Shown: piece after piece, positions 1-5,268 of the stretch
How positions within the stretch are numbered: the first letter of the stretch is position 1
Layout of the letters: every line of letters begins with the position of its first letter
Assembly: GCA_017881705.1 (NCBI GenBank)
Contig: JADGQP010000049.1
Coordinates: 1-5,268, forward strand
Direction: 5' to 3'
DNA: 5,268 nucleotides
From: Christensenellaceae bacterium
GTDB lineage: Bacteria; Bacillota; Clostridia; Christensenellales; Aristaeellaceae
Translations under genes and position numbers: made by a program
The notes under the pieces: model-generated
Told to the model about the DNA's origin: nothing
Databases searched by the model: none
Seen by the model: the letters and a program-made list of their open reading frames with translations, nothing else

Positions 1-22
1 ACATAAAGATCTCAACGTTCTT

Positions 23-51
23 ATTGTAGGGTAGAATATGAAGCGTGTCAA
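23..51 (-). promoter_or_regulatory. Sigma-A/sigma-70-type promoter reading leftward out of the window
   Basis: On the minus strand a perfect -35 TTGACA (46-51) is followed by a 17-nt spacer and TACAAT (23-28), one base from the -10 consensus TATAAT. The expected start point is near position 16, a G on the minus strand. It lies 40 nt after the stop of the last gene, in AT-rich DNA, and points the same way as the six genes here. It should therefore drive the next gene to the left, outside the window. The first bases after the promoter hold no start codon that can be assigned. Confidence 0.7.
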
Positions 52-56
52 GGAAA

Positions 57-88
57 TTTTCACATTTACGTAACATTTGTTGTGAAAA
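57..88. repeat. Inverted repeat, 8-bp arms, possible operator
   Basis: TTTTCACA (57-64) and TGTGAAAA (81-88) are perfect reverse complements separated by 16 nt. The element lies entirely between the stop codon of the zinc-ribbon gene and the -35 box of the leftward promoter. Each arm has only two G-C pairs and no T-run follows on the minus strand, so it is a poor terminator. A protein-binding site upstream of the promoter is more plausible. The loop also holds the palindrome TTACGTAA (66-73), and ACATTT occurs at 62-67 and again at 73-78, an 11-nt repeat. Chance occurrence in AT-rich DNA cannot be excluded. Confidence 0.45.
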
Positions 89-91
89 CAG

Positions 92-778
92 TCATTTCGT
101 TCTATTTTTCACGTGTTTGTTCCGTAAAAGTTTCCCTTTAACAAATGAAACCGTTTCATCATAGCTGTTTGGGTCGCAGCGAATGCACATCGCCTCCCAA
201 TAGCGCGGCCTGTATAACAGAATGGTGAACGTTTCCGGCCAGTACTGCGCGCGTCGGATCTCCGCCCAGCGCAATTCCGTATGCCCAGCGCAGAACAGCC
301 CGCCTTCCAGTTCGTCCTTGGCCGTCTGCGTTTGAATTGCGGCGGGCGAGGTGAGGCGCGCGTACAGTTTCAGTGTGCTGGGTTTACATACGTAATCGTT
401 CAGGGTCGCTCCCTGGGTACTCAGCGTGCAGCGAACCTCCTCCGGCCCCTGTAAAAGCAACAATATCAGCGTAACAAACAGCAACGCGCCGAAAGCGCAT
501 AGCGCCGCGTCCAGAAAACCGTGCGTTAGGGCATTGATCACGCCGGCTTCCCCTTCCGTAAGCGCTTCGGCTAAAACGACCGTTCCAAGCACAAGAGTAA
601 TCACCGGAACGACTACGCGAAGCATCGCGTTCCAGCAAAACCAATCGCTTACGGGCACGCGCTGATAGTGGATGGACAGGCGTTCCCCCGTCTTTGTCAG
701 CTTGTTTCCGCAACGGGAGCATCGTTCTCCGGCCGGAACCTCGGCCTTGCATTTTTTGCAGTAATTAACCATCGGCAT
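92..778 (-). CDS. Zinc-ribbon membrane protein of unknown function
   Basis: I do not recognise this 228-residue protein as a named family. It opens with a zinc ribbon, YCKKC (6-10) and RCSRCG (19-24), so Cys7, 10, 20 and 23 can bind one zinc. Two hydrophobic segments follow at about 51-73 and 88-110, a likely membrane hairpin that leaves both ends on the same side, presumably the cytoplasm. The soluble C-terminal part (about 113-216) is rich in alternating hydrophobic residues, with LRWAEIRRAQYW (169-180) followed by FTILLYRP (184-191). That pattern resembles bacterial PH-like domains found behind membrane anchors, but this is a tentative inference. The last 15 residues are strongly basic. 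It is the final gene of the unit, 41 nt after SNF2, and no terminator is clear. The final 25 codons are AT-richer than the rest. A link to the nuclease-SNF2 pair rests on position only. Confidence 0.85.
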   Translation of the reverse strand: MPMVNYCKKCKAEVPAGERCSRCGNKLTKTGERLSIHYQRVPVSDWFCWNAMLRVVVPVITLVLGTVVLAEALTEGEAGVINALTHGFLDAALCAFGALLFVTLILLLLQGPEEVRCTLSTQGATLNDYVCKPSTLKLYARLTSPAAIQTQTAKDELEGGLFCAGHTELRWAEIRRAQYWPETFTILLYRPRYWEAMCIRCDPNSYDETVSFVKGKLLRNKHVKNRTK

Positions 779-785
779 GGGCGGG

Positions 786-792
786 TTCCTCC
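786..792 (-). promoter_or_regulatory. Ribosome-binding site of the zinc-ribbon membrane gene
   Basis: GGAGGAA on the minus strand lies 7 nt before the ATG at 778 and 13 nt before a second ATG at 772, so it favours the first. It lies in the 41-nt gap after the SNF2 stop, where no promoter or terminator hairpin is evident. Confidence 0.75.
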
Positions 793-819
793 GTTTCTGT
801 TCTTTTTACAGGCGGCGGT

Positions 820-2565
820 TTACTGGGTTTCATCCATCAGCCTGCGTACCAGGCGCTCGGCGTATTGGCTGGCATACTGCGCGTTTTCGTTTAGTTTCTC
901 CTGGCTCAGCGGCTGATCGCCCATTAGCGCGACAAACTGGCTTACTTTCAGGCCAAGAGCGTCCTGCACGTCCTGGTCGCTGCCACGCTGGGACACAAGG
1001 TAATAACATAGAAGGGAATCCGTCTGCCCCATGCGGTGCGCGCGGTCTTCGGCCTGGCTATGCACCGCGGGTGACCAATCCAGCTCGCCGAAAACCACAC
1101 AGGTCGCCCTTTGCAGGTTCAGCCCGGATGCTGCGCGCAGCGATACGCAGCATAAATCGGTTCGCCCTTCCATAAAGCGGGTTATGGAGCGTTCTTTCGC
1201 GTCGGTGTTTTCCCGCCCTGTGATAAAGGCGGGTGAAAAAGCTTTAAGTTCCGCGTGATAATAATCCATCACCTGATGGTGGTGGGCAAAGAGCAGCACC
1301 TTTTCCCCGCCGTCCAACAGCGCGCGCACAAACTGCGTTACGTAGGGCGCTTTGGCAAGCCCTGTCGCCTGCCGTTCGCCCTGTTCCACGTCCATAGAAA
1401 GCACGGCTTTCTGGGAGGCGGTAAGCGTATCGTCATGCTTGAGCTGCCGCAGTTTCTCGGCAACGGGCAACATCAGCCTGCGATAAAGCGTGTCGTCGCT
1501 GTCTATGGCGATTACGAGCCTTCGCTTGGGCGGCAAATCCGAAAGCACATCCTGCTTGGTGCGCCGAAGCAAAATGCCTTCACTGCGCAGGTGTTCACCC
1601 AGCACTTCCGGCTTGGCCACAATCTCGTTACCATAGCCGTAGCACCATTCCCGGGTAAAACTTTCGTAATCCCCTAAAAAGTGAAAATCAAGCGTATTGA
1701 TGACGTTCCAGATCTCCGCGCCGCGGTTATAAATGGGCGTACCGCTAAGCCCCACCACGCGCTCCGCGTTTTCCGCGACCAGGCTTGCGGAGGAATATTT
1801 TTCGGTGCCAGCATGACGAAGCTCCTGAATCTCATCAAAAACAACATACCGAAAGCCCAGCTCCGGCAGCGTTTTTTTCCATCCGCGAAGCAGTAAATAG
1901 TGCATCAGGTAGATGTCCGCCGGCGGCAGCGGGTACGGGGTAAGGCCTTTGATAACGTGTACGGATATCGGACTTCCGTCCGGCTTACAGATAAAGCGTG
2001 CGATTTCGTTTTGCCAGTTGCGCATCAGGTGCGCAGGCGCAATGATTAACGCCGGATACGCACATAACTGTGCAAGCATGGCAAGCGTTTCCACCGTTTT
2101 GCCAAGGCCCATTTCATCCGCAAGGAGGCAGCGGTCGGTCCTCAATAAAAACGCGAGGCCCTCCTCCTGAAATTGCGTTAATCGGCCGGTAAACACCGTA
2201 GGTGAAGGGATGGCCCGCGTAGGCGCTTTGAGCGCCTCGTCCCGCTTGCGAACATATTCCCGCGCTTCGAAAAGCGCGTCTTTCCAGCGCAGCCGATCCT
2301 GAGGCTTCACTTCCAGCGGATAACGCAGCATCAGCCAATTGAGATCGCCGATAATCCTCCGGTGATCCGAAAAGCGTGCCTCGCCGCGTCGACCGGTGGC
2401 CGAGCCTGGAAACAGCCGCTTGCATAGTTCGGTTACGCAGGGTTCCGCCTTGACCACCCAACAGCTGCGTTTGGCATTGTAGCTTAGCGTGCCGAATACA
2501 CGCTCGGCGGGCATTTCCGCGGCGTTGAGCGCCAGATAGGACGGCAGCGACGCTGGCTCGTTCAC
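820..2565 (-). CDS. SNF2-family DEAD/DEAH-box helicase (ATP-dependent DNA translocase)
   Basis: A 581-residue SNF2-family ATPase expected to move along or remodel double-stranded DNA. Residues about 19-110 form an N-terminal region ahead of the motor, with VFGTLSY at 23-29 and WLMLRYPLEV at 77-86. The first RecA-like domain shows TQFQEEGLAFLL (130-141), Walker A DEMGLGKT (150-157), motif Ia IIAPAHLMRNW (174-184), Walker B DEIQ (244-247) and SGTP (274-277). LRRTKQDVLSDLPPK (333-347) is a SNF2 hallmark. The second domain has VLLFAHHHQVMDYY (423-436), motif V SLRAASGLNLQ (475-485) and motif VI QAEDRAHRMGQ (504-514) with arginine fingers Arg508 and Arg511. All ATPase motifs appear intact. It lacks SWIM or other accessory domains and is compact. 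The GTG start is set by the GGGGGGTGA site and gives a 4-nt overlap with the nuclease. The combination resembles prokaryotic SMARCAL1-like SNF2 proteins of phages and Firmicutes. The DNA substrate and pathway are unknown. Confidence 0.93.
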   Translation of the reverse strand: MNEPASLPSYLALNAAEMPAERVFGTLSYNAKRSCWVVKAEPCVTELCKRLFPGSATGRRGEARFSDHRRIIGDLNWLMLRYPLEVKPQDRLRWKDALFEAREYVRKRDEALKAPTRAIPSPTVFTGRLTQFQEEGLAFLLRTDRCLLADEMGLGKTVETLAMLAQLCAYPALIIAPAHLMRNWQNEIARFICKPDGSPISVHVIKGLTPYPLPPADIYLMHYLLLRGWKKTLPELGFRYVVFDEIQELRHAGTEKYSSASLVAENAERVVGLSGTPIYNRGAEIWNVINTLDFHFLGDYESFTREWCYGYGNEIVAKPEVLGEHLRSEGILLRRTKQDVLSDLPPKRRLVIAIDSDDTLYRRLMLPVAEKLRQLKHDDTLTASQKAVLSMDVEQGERQATGLAKAPYVTQFVRALLDGGEKVLLFAHHHQVMDYYHAELKAFSPAFITGRENTDAKERSITRFMEGRTDLCCVSLRAASGLNLQRATCVVFGELDWSPAVHSQAEDRAHRMGQTDSLLCYYLVSQRGSDQDVQDALGLKVSQFVALMGDQPLSQEKLNENAQYASQYAERLVRRLMDETQ

Positions 2566-2927
2566 GGCAGGCTCACCCCCCACAACTGTGCCATCGCCAG
2601 CCGATATACGGGCTTGCCCGCAATCGTTTCAGGCAGTTCCACGCTTTGCCAGGTGAGCACAACCAAACAGCGCACCCCATCGCACATCGCGTAGCGAAGC
2701 AGTTGGGCGCGCAGGTCGACTGGGCGCGGTTTACCTTTTTTAATCTCTACAGCCACGTCCCCCACCAGGTAATCGGCGCGGCAGCGCGGGGCAAGTCGGG
2801 CCTCGTGGAGGTACGAAAACCCCTTATCATGAAGCGTTTGCCCTACCAGGCAGTGCAAATCCGCCTCATAAAGCGCAAACGGAGGCCGCATGGCGTGCAA
2901 CGCTTCCAACACGGGTTCCGTCACCAT
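2562..2927 (-). CDS. Small PD-(D/E)XK-like nuclease, SNF2-associated
   Basis: I do not recognise a named gene, but the 121-residue protein has the layout of a compact PD-(D/E)XK nuclease. An N-terminal helix carries Glu21 (YEADLH, 20-25). The core is Asp52 followed by the strand VAVEIKKG (58-65), giving the D-x8-E-x-K signature Asp52/Glu61/Lys63. The helix AQLLRYA (74-80) places Gln75 and Tyr79 where many family members have a conserved Q-x-x-x-Y. A hydrophobic strand CLVVLTW (87-93) follows, and the end is LWGVSLP. No signal peptide or membrane segment is seen. A strong site AAGGGAGG (minus strand, 2932-2939) lies 4 nt before the ATG. Its TGA stop overlaps the GTG start of the SNF2 gene, so the two proteins are probably made together. 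The nuclease call is inferred from motifs; cleavage of DNA has not been shown. VRR-NUC, also found beside SNF2 helicases in phages, is an alternative subfamily. Confidence 0.75.
   Translation of the reverse strand: MVTEPVLEALHAMRPPFALYEADLHCLVGQTLHDKGFSYLHEARLAPRCRADYLVGDVAVEIKKGKPRPVDLRAQLLRYAMCDGVRCLVVLTWQSVELPETIAGKPVYRLAMAQLWGVSLP
2573..2581 (-). promoter_or_regulatory. Ribosome-binding site of the SNF2 gene
   Basis: On the minus strand this reads GGGGGGTGA, one mismatch from the extended anti-16S match GGAGGTGA, and lies 7 nt before the GTG at 2565. It lies within the last codons of the nuclease gene. The alternative in-frame GTG at 2583 has no such site before it, so this decides the start and implies coupled translation. 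Confidence 0.7.
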
Positions 2928-2955
2928 GCCGCCTCCCTTGTTTACCGTATAACGG

Positions 2956-3243
2956 TCAGTTCAACTGTATCCGTTTGTTCTCGCGGCTTTCGCGGTACAG
3001 CACAAACCGACGGCCGATACATTGCACCGGCTCCGCATGCGTGCGCTCGCTCAGTGCCGCGCAGGCTTCCTTGGCGTTGAGCTCACAGCCGTTTTGCACA
3101 GCGCACTTGATGAGTTCCCGCGCTTCCAGCGCGTCGTAAGTTTCCTTGACGATCGCATCGGTTAGGCCTTCCTTACCGACGTAGATAATCGTTTCCAGCG
3201 TGTTGGCCATAGAACGTAACGTGGCGCGTTGTTTGCTTGTCAT
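2956..3243 (-). CDS. yhbY: CRS1/YhbY-type RNA-binding protein
   Basis: A small RNA-binding protein of the CRM (CRS1/YhbY) family, 95 residues, the usual full length. Family members associate with pre-50S ribosomal particles. The conserved start MTSKQRATLRSMAN (1-14), the loop VGKEGLT (22-28, the family's GxxG-type turn appearing as GKEG), the helix ALEARELIKC (38-47) and the C-terminal IGRRFVLYR (76-84) are all present. An AGGAGA site at 3251-3256 on the minus strand, 7 nt from the ATG, supports the start. It follows obg after 18 nt, a common order in Firmicutes that fits a shared role in large-subunit assembly. In many relatives nadD comes next; here a nuclease gene does, after 28 nt. Confidence 0.94.
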   Translation of the reverse strand: MTSKQRATLRSMANTLETIIYVGKEGLTDAIVKETYDALEARELIKCAVQNGCELNAKEACAALSERTHAEPVQCIGRRFVLYRESRENKRIQLN

Positions 3244-3261
3244 GTTTATTTCTCCTAGTCG

Positions 3262-4527
3262 TCAGTCGATAAAGTCAAATTCCATATCGCCAATGCGGAT
3301 GGTGTTGCCTTCCTGCGCGCCAGCCGCGCGCAGCGCCTCGATCACGCCGCGGTCGCGTAACATTCGGTGGAACCAGTTCATGCTTTCTTCGTCGTTAAAA
3401 TTCACGCTGTCGATCAATCGCTGCATCGCAGGCCCTTCCACAACAAACACGTGGCCGTCCATCGTCACGTCAAATGGCGCTTCCGGTATTTCCGCGTCCA
3501 CCGGCGTCTCCTCAAAAATGGTCTGAGGCGGCAGTTCCGGCAGCATCCGGACGACCTCGGTCAGCAGCGCGTCAAAACCGGTTTGCGTAACGGCGCTTAC
3601 GGGGAAAGCCTTGTAGCCAAGGTTGCTAAACGTTTCTACCAGATGTTTAACCGTATCCTGCTGGGCGATCAGGTCGCACTTGTTAAGCACCACCAACTGC
3701 GGTTTATCCACCGCGCTGCCATAGGCAGCCAGTTCGCGGTTAATTACGGCAAAATCCTCCAGCGGGTCACGGCCTTCGCTGCCGGCCGCGTCCAGCACGT
3801 GAAGCAGAAGGCGCGTGCGTTCCACATGCCGTAAAAAATCGTGCCCCAGGCCTACGCCTTCGCTTGCGCCCTCCATAAGCCCGGGTATATCCGCAAGCAC
3901 GAACTCCACGCCCTTGTGCCTTACGATGCCGAGGTTCGGGGTCAGCGTTGTAAAGTGGTAATTGGCAATCTTGGGTCTGGCGGCGGTCAGCGCGGAAAGA
4001 ATGGTGCTTTTCCCTACGTTGGGGAATCCGACCAGTCCCACGTCGGCAATGGTTTTCAGCTCCAGCCGAAATTCCATGGCTTCGGGTTTAATCCCTGGCT
4101 TGGCAAAATTGGGGGCTTGCCGCGTGGGCGTCGCAAAACGTGCGTTTCCAAAGCCGCCTCGTCCCCCGTGAAGCAGCGTTTTACTTTGCCCGGGTTCGTG
4201 CATATCCGCCACCAAAGCGCCGTCCGATTCCCGAATGAACACCGTGCCCACCGGCACCTTAATTAGCAGATCTTCGCCATTTTTTCCGTGGCAGCGCGCA
4301 CCTGCGCCATCGCCGCCGTTTTCGGCGCTGTATTTGCTGATGAAGCGAAAATCCAACAGCGTGCGCATGTTTGGATCAGCCATGATTTGCACGCTGCCGC
4401 CGTTACCACCGTCGCCGCCGTCCGGCCCGCCGTTTTGCACGAATTTCTCTCTGTGAAAGGATACACATCCGTTGCCGCCGCTGCCTGCTTTGGCGGTAAT
4501 CCGGACTCGATCCACGAATGACGACAT
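3262..4527 (-). CDS. obg: Obg-family GTPase (ribosome assembly, CgtA/ObgE)
   Basis: An essential GTPase of the Obg family that acts in 50S ribosomal subunit maturation and is linked to stress and growth control. The protein has 421 residues. The glycine-rich Obg fold covers about 1-158, including repeated GGxGG turns at 33-44 and GGRGGFGNARFATPTRQAP at 121-139. The G domain covers about 159-330: P-loop GFPNVGKS 167-174, switch I TTLTPNLG 193-200, DIPG 213-216, NKCD 282-285 and SAV 311-313. A C-terminal OCT domain covers about 343-421 (MNWFHRMLRDRG at 383-394, ending MEFDFID). OCT is typical of Gram-positive Obg and absent from the 390-residue E. coli protein. All GTP-binding motifs are intact. 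The start at 4527 is chosen from its GGAGG site and the conserved beginning MSSFVDRVRI. Translation from 4659 would add 44 non-conserved residues overlapping nth. yhbY follows after 18 nt. Confidence 0.97.
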   Translation of the reverse strand: MSSFVDRVRITAKAGSGGNGCVSFHREKFVQNGGPDGGDGGNGGSVQIMADPNMRTLLDFRFISKYSAENGGDGAGARCHGKNGEDLLIKVPVGTVFIRESDGALVADMHEPGQSKTLLHGGRGGFGNARFATPTRQAPNFAKPGIKPEAMEFRLELKTIADVGLVGFPNVGKSTILSALTAARPKIANYHFTTLTPNLGIVRHKGVEFVLADIPGLMEGASEGVGLGHDFLRHVERTRLLLHVLDAAGSEGRDPLEDFAVINRELAAYGSAVDKPQLVVLNKCDLIAQQDTVKHLVETFSNLGYKAFPVSAVTQTGFDALLTEVVRMLPELPPQTIFEETPVDAEIPEAPFDVTMDGHVFVVEGPAMQRLIDSVNFNDEESMNWFHRMLRDRGVIEALRAAGAQEGNTIRIGDMEFDFID

Positions 4528-4532
4528 ATTGT

Positions 4533-4537
4533 CCTCC
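4533..4537 (-). promoter_or_regulatory. Ribosome-binding site of obg
   Basis: Read on the minus strand this is GGAGG followed by ACAAT and then ATG, a 5-nt spacing. It fixes the obg start at 4527, although the reading frame stays open upstream to an ATG at 4659 inside nth. It lies in the 14-nt gap after the nth stop codon. Confidence 0.88.
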
Positions 4538-4541
4538 AATT

Positions 4542-5267
4542 CTATTGAGCACGCGTTTCCTTCGGTGCTGTGAGCGCTCCCGTTTTGAGCGTTTGCCGCA
4601 CATAGCGGCATTCCGGCGCGAGTATGCACTCGCCGCAGGCGGGGTTGCGCGCGTGGCATACGCGCCTGCCATGGAAAATTAACCAGTGATGGGCGTCAAT
4701 CCAGTTTCGCCGGGGGATTAAGCGCATCAGCTGACGTTCCGTTTCCTCCACGTTATTTGCAGTCGCCAGACCCGTACGGTTGCTGACGCGGAACACGTGC
4801 GTATCCACCGCGATGGTCGGCACACTAAAAGCGTTAGCCAGCACAACGTTGGCCGTTTTGCGCCCAACGCCGGGCAGCGCCGTAAGCGCGTCCATATCCG
4901 CGGGCACTTCGCCACCGTGGCGCAGTACGATCAACCTGCAGGCTTCCACGATGTGAGTGGCTTTGCTTTTAAAGCCGCAGCTTTTCACCAGCGGGTACAC
5001 ATCCTCCACGCTCGCCGCCGCAAGCTTCTGCACGTTTGGGTAACAGGCAAAAAGCGCGGGAGTCGCTTTGTTTACCTGCACGTCGGTGCATTGCGCGGAA
5101 AGCATCACGGCGATGAGTGTTTCATAGGGGTTTGTAAAGTTCAGTTCTGGCTTTGGGTTGGGGTACAGTGCGCTTAGCTTTTTTAGGATTACTTTTTGTG
5201 CTGCGGTTGCCGGCATATGCTTACGCTCGCTTTTTGCCGTTTGCATCTGCTTTGGAAGCTTTTGCAT
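4542..5267 (-). CDS. nth: Endonuclease III (DNA glycosylase/AP lyase)
   Basis: This is a base-excision repair enzyme that removes oxidised pyrimidines and nicks the abasic site. Numbered from the ATG at 5267, the helix-hairpin-helix LPGVGRKTA lies at 131-139 with the expected catalytic Lys137. The catalytic Asp155 is in TIAVDTHVFR, and a C-x6-C-x2-C-x5-C [4Fe-4S] cluster is formed by Cys204, 211, 214 and 220. The fold is complete: ELNFTNPYETLIAVMLSAQ at 41-59 matches the family N-terminus. The start is uncertain. The ATG at 5267 touches the window edge, so the frame could extend further. ATGs at 5246 and 5216 are alternatives; the 5216 start gives 224 residues, closest to known family members (about 211-219), but none of the visible starts has a convincing ribosome-binding site. 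The TAG stop is 14 nt before obg, so the two are probably co-transcribed. Function is very secure; the exact N-terminus is not. Confidence 0.96.
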   Translation of the reverse strand: MQKLPKQMQTAKSERKHMPATAAQKVILKKLSALYPNPKPELNFTNPYETLIAVMLSAQCTDVQVNKATPALFACYPNVQKLAAASVEDVYPLVKSCGFKSKATHIVEACRLIVLRHGGEVPADMDALTALPGVGRKTANVVLANAFSVPTIAVDTHVFRVSNRTGLATANNVEETERQLMRLIPRRNWIDAHHWLIFHGRRVCHARNPACGECILAPECRYVRQTLKTGALTAPKETRAQ

Positions 5268-5268
5268 G

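Noticed and set aside
57..88. Inverted repeat as an intrinsic terminator of the six-gene unit
   Set aside because: The arms are AT-rich with a 16-nt loop and are followed by only a short TTT, so a stable terminator hairpin is unlikely; kept as a possible operator.
1255..1677. Plus-strand open frame of 140 codons
   Set aside because: It is antisense to the conserved SNF2 motor and its product has no recognisable motifs.
2114..2461. Second minus-strand frame within the SNF2 gene
   Set aside because: It is a shifted frame over a continuous conserved coding region; the Arg/Gly/Ser-rich product looks like a composition artefact.
2944..2956. Small hairpin ACCGT-ATA-ACGGT at the end of yhbY, as a terminator
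   Set aside because: The stem has only five pairs and no T-run follows on the minus strand; the downstream gene is close with its own ribosome-binding site.
2646..3080. Plus-strand open frame of 144 codons
   Set aside because: It lies antisense to the nuclease and yhbY genes, has no recognisable domain, and is explained by the high-GC codon pattern of the real genes.
3367..4266. Two long plus-strand frames (155 and 141 codons)
   Set aside because: Both are antisense to obg, whose protein is conserved along its full length; the products show no domain features.
4528..4659. N-terminal extension of obg by 44 residues, starting inside nth
   Set aside because: The added residues match nothing in Obg, overlap a well-conserved gene, and the GGAGG site plus the conserved MSSFVDRVRI start point to 4527.

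Overview
The window carries six genes, all on the minus strand and tightly packed, followed at the left edge by a promoter that starts a new leftward transcription unit. The sequence suggests a Gram-positive bacterium of the Firmicutes, most likely a Clostridia-type lineage with moderately high GC (about 55-60% in the genes, judged by eye). The Obg GTPase carries the C-terminal OCT domain common in Gram-positives, obg is followed directly by yhbY as in many Clostridia and Bacilli, and the ribosome-binding sites are strong GGAGG types. The taxonomic call is an inference and I would not go below class level.

In transcription order (right to left), the first three genes are housekeeping: nth (endonuclease III, base-excision DNA repair), obg (ribosome-assembly GTPase) and yhbY (CRS1/YhbY-type RNA-binding protein linked to the large ribosomal subunit). 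Gaps are 14 nt (nth-obg) and 18 nt (obg-yhbY), and no promoter or terminator is visible between them.

The next three genes are accessory. A 121-residue PD-(D/E)XK-like nuclease starts 28 nt after yhbY. It overlaps a SNF2-family helicase/translocase by 4 nt (GTGA overlap), so the two are probably translationally coupled. After a 41-nt gap comes a protein of unknown function with an N-terminal CxxC...CxxC zinc ribbon, two membrane segments and a soluble C-terminal domain. The nuclease-SNF2 pair is the most interesting part of the window. It sits where nadD often follows obg-yhbY in related bacteria, and it has the make-up of a DNA-processing or defence module, though nothing in the sequence proves that role.

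The last 170 bases at the left end are clearly AT-richer (about one third GC). They hold the end of the zinc-ribbon gene, an 8-bp inverted repeat with a 16-nt loop, and a near-consensus sigma-A promoter (TTGACA-17-TACAAT) pointing out of the window. No rRNA, tRNA, CRISPR array, insertion sequence or riboswitch was seen. No gap between genes exceeds about 90 nt.
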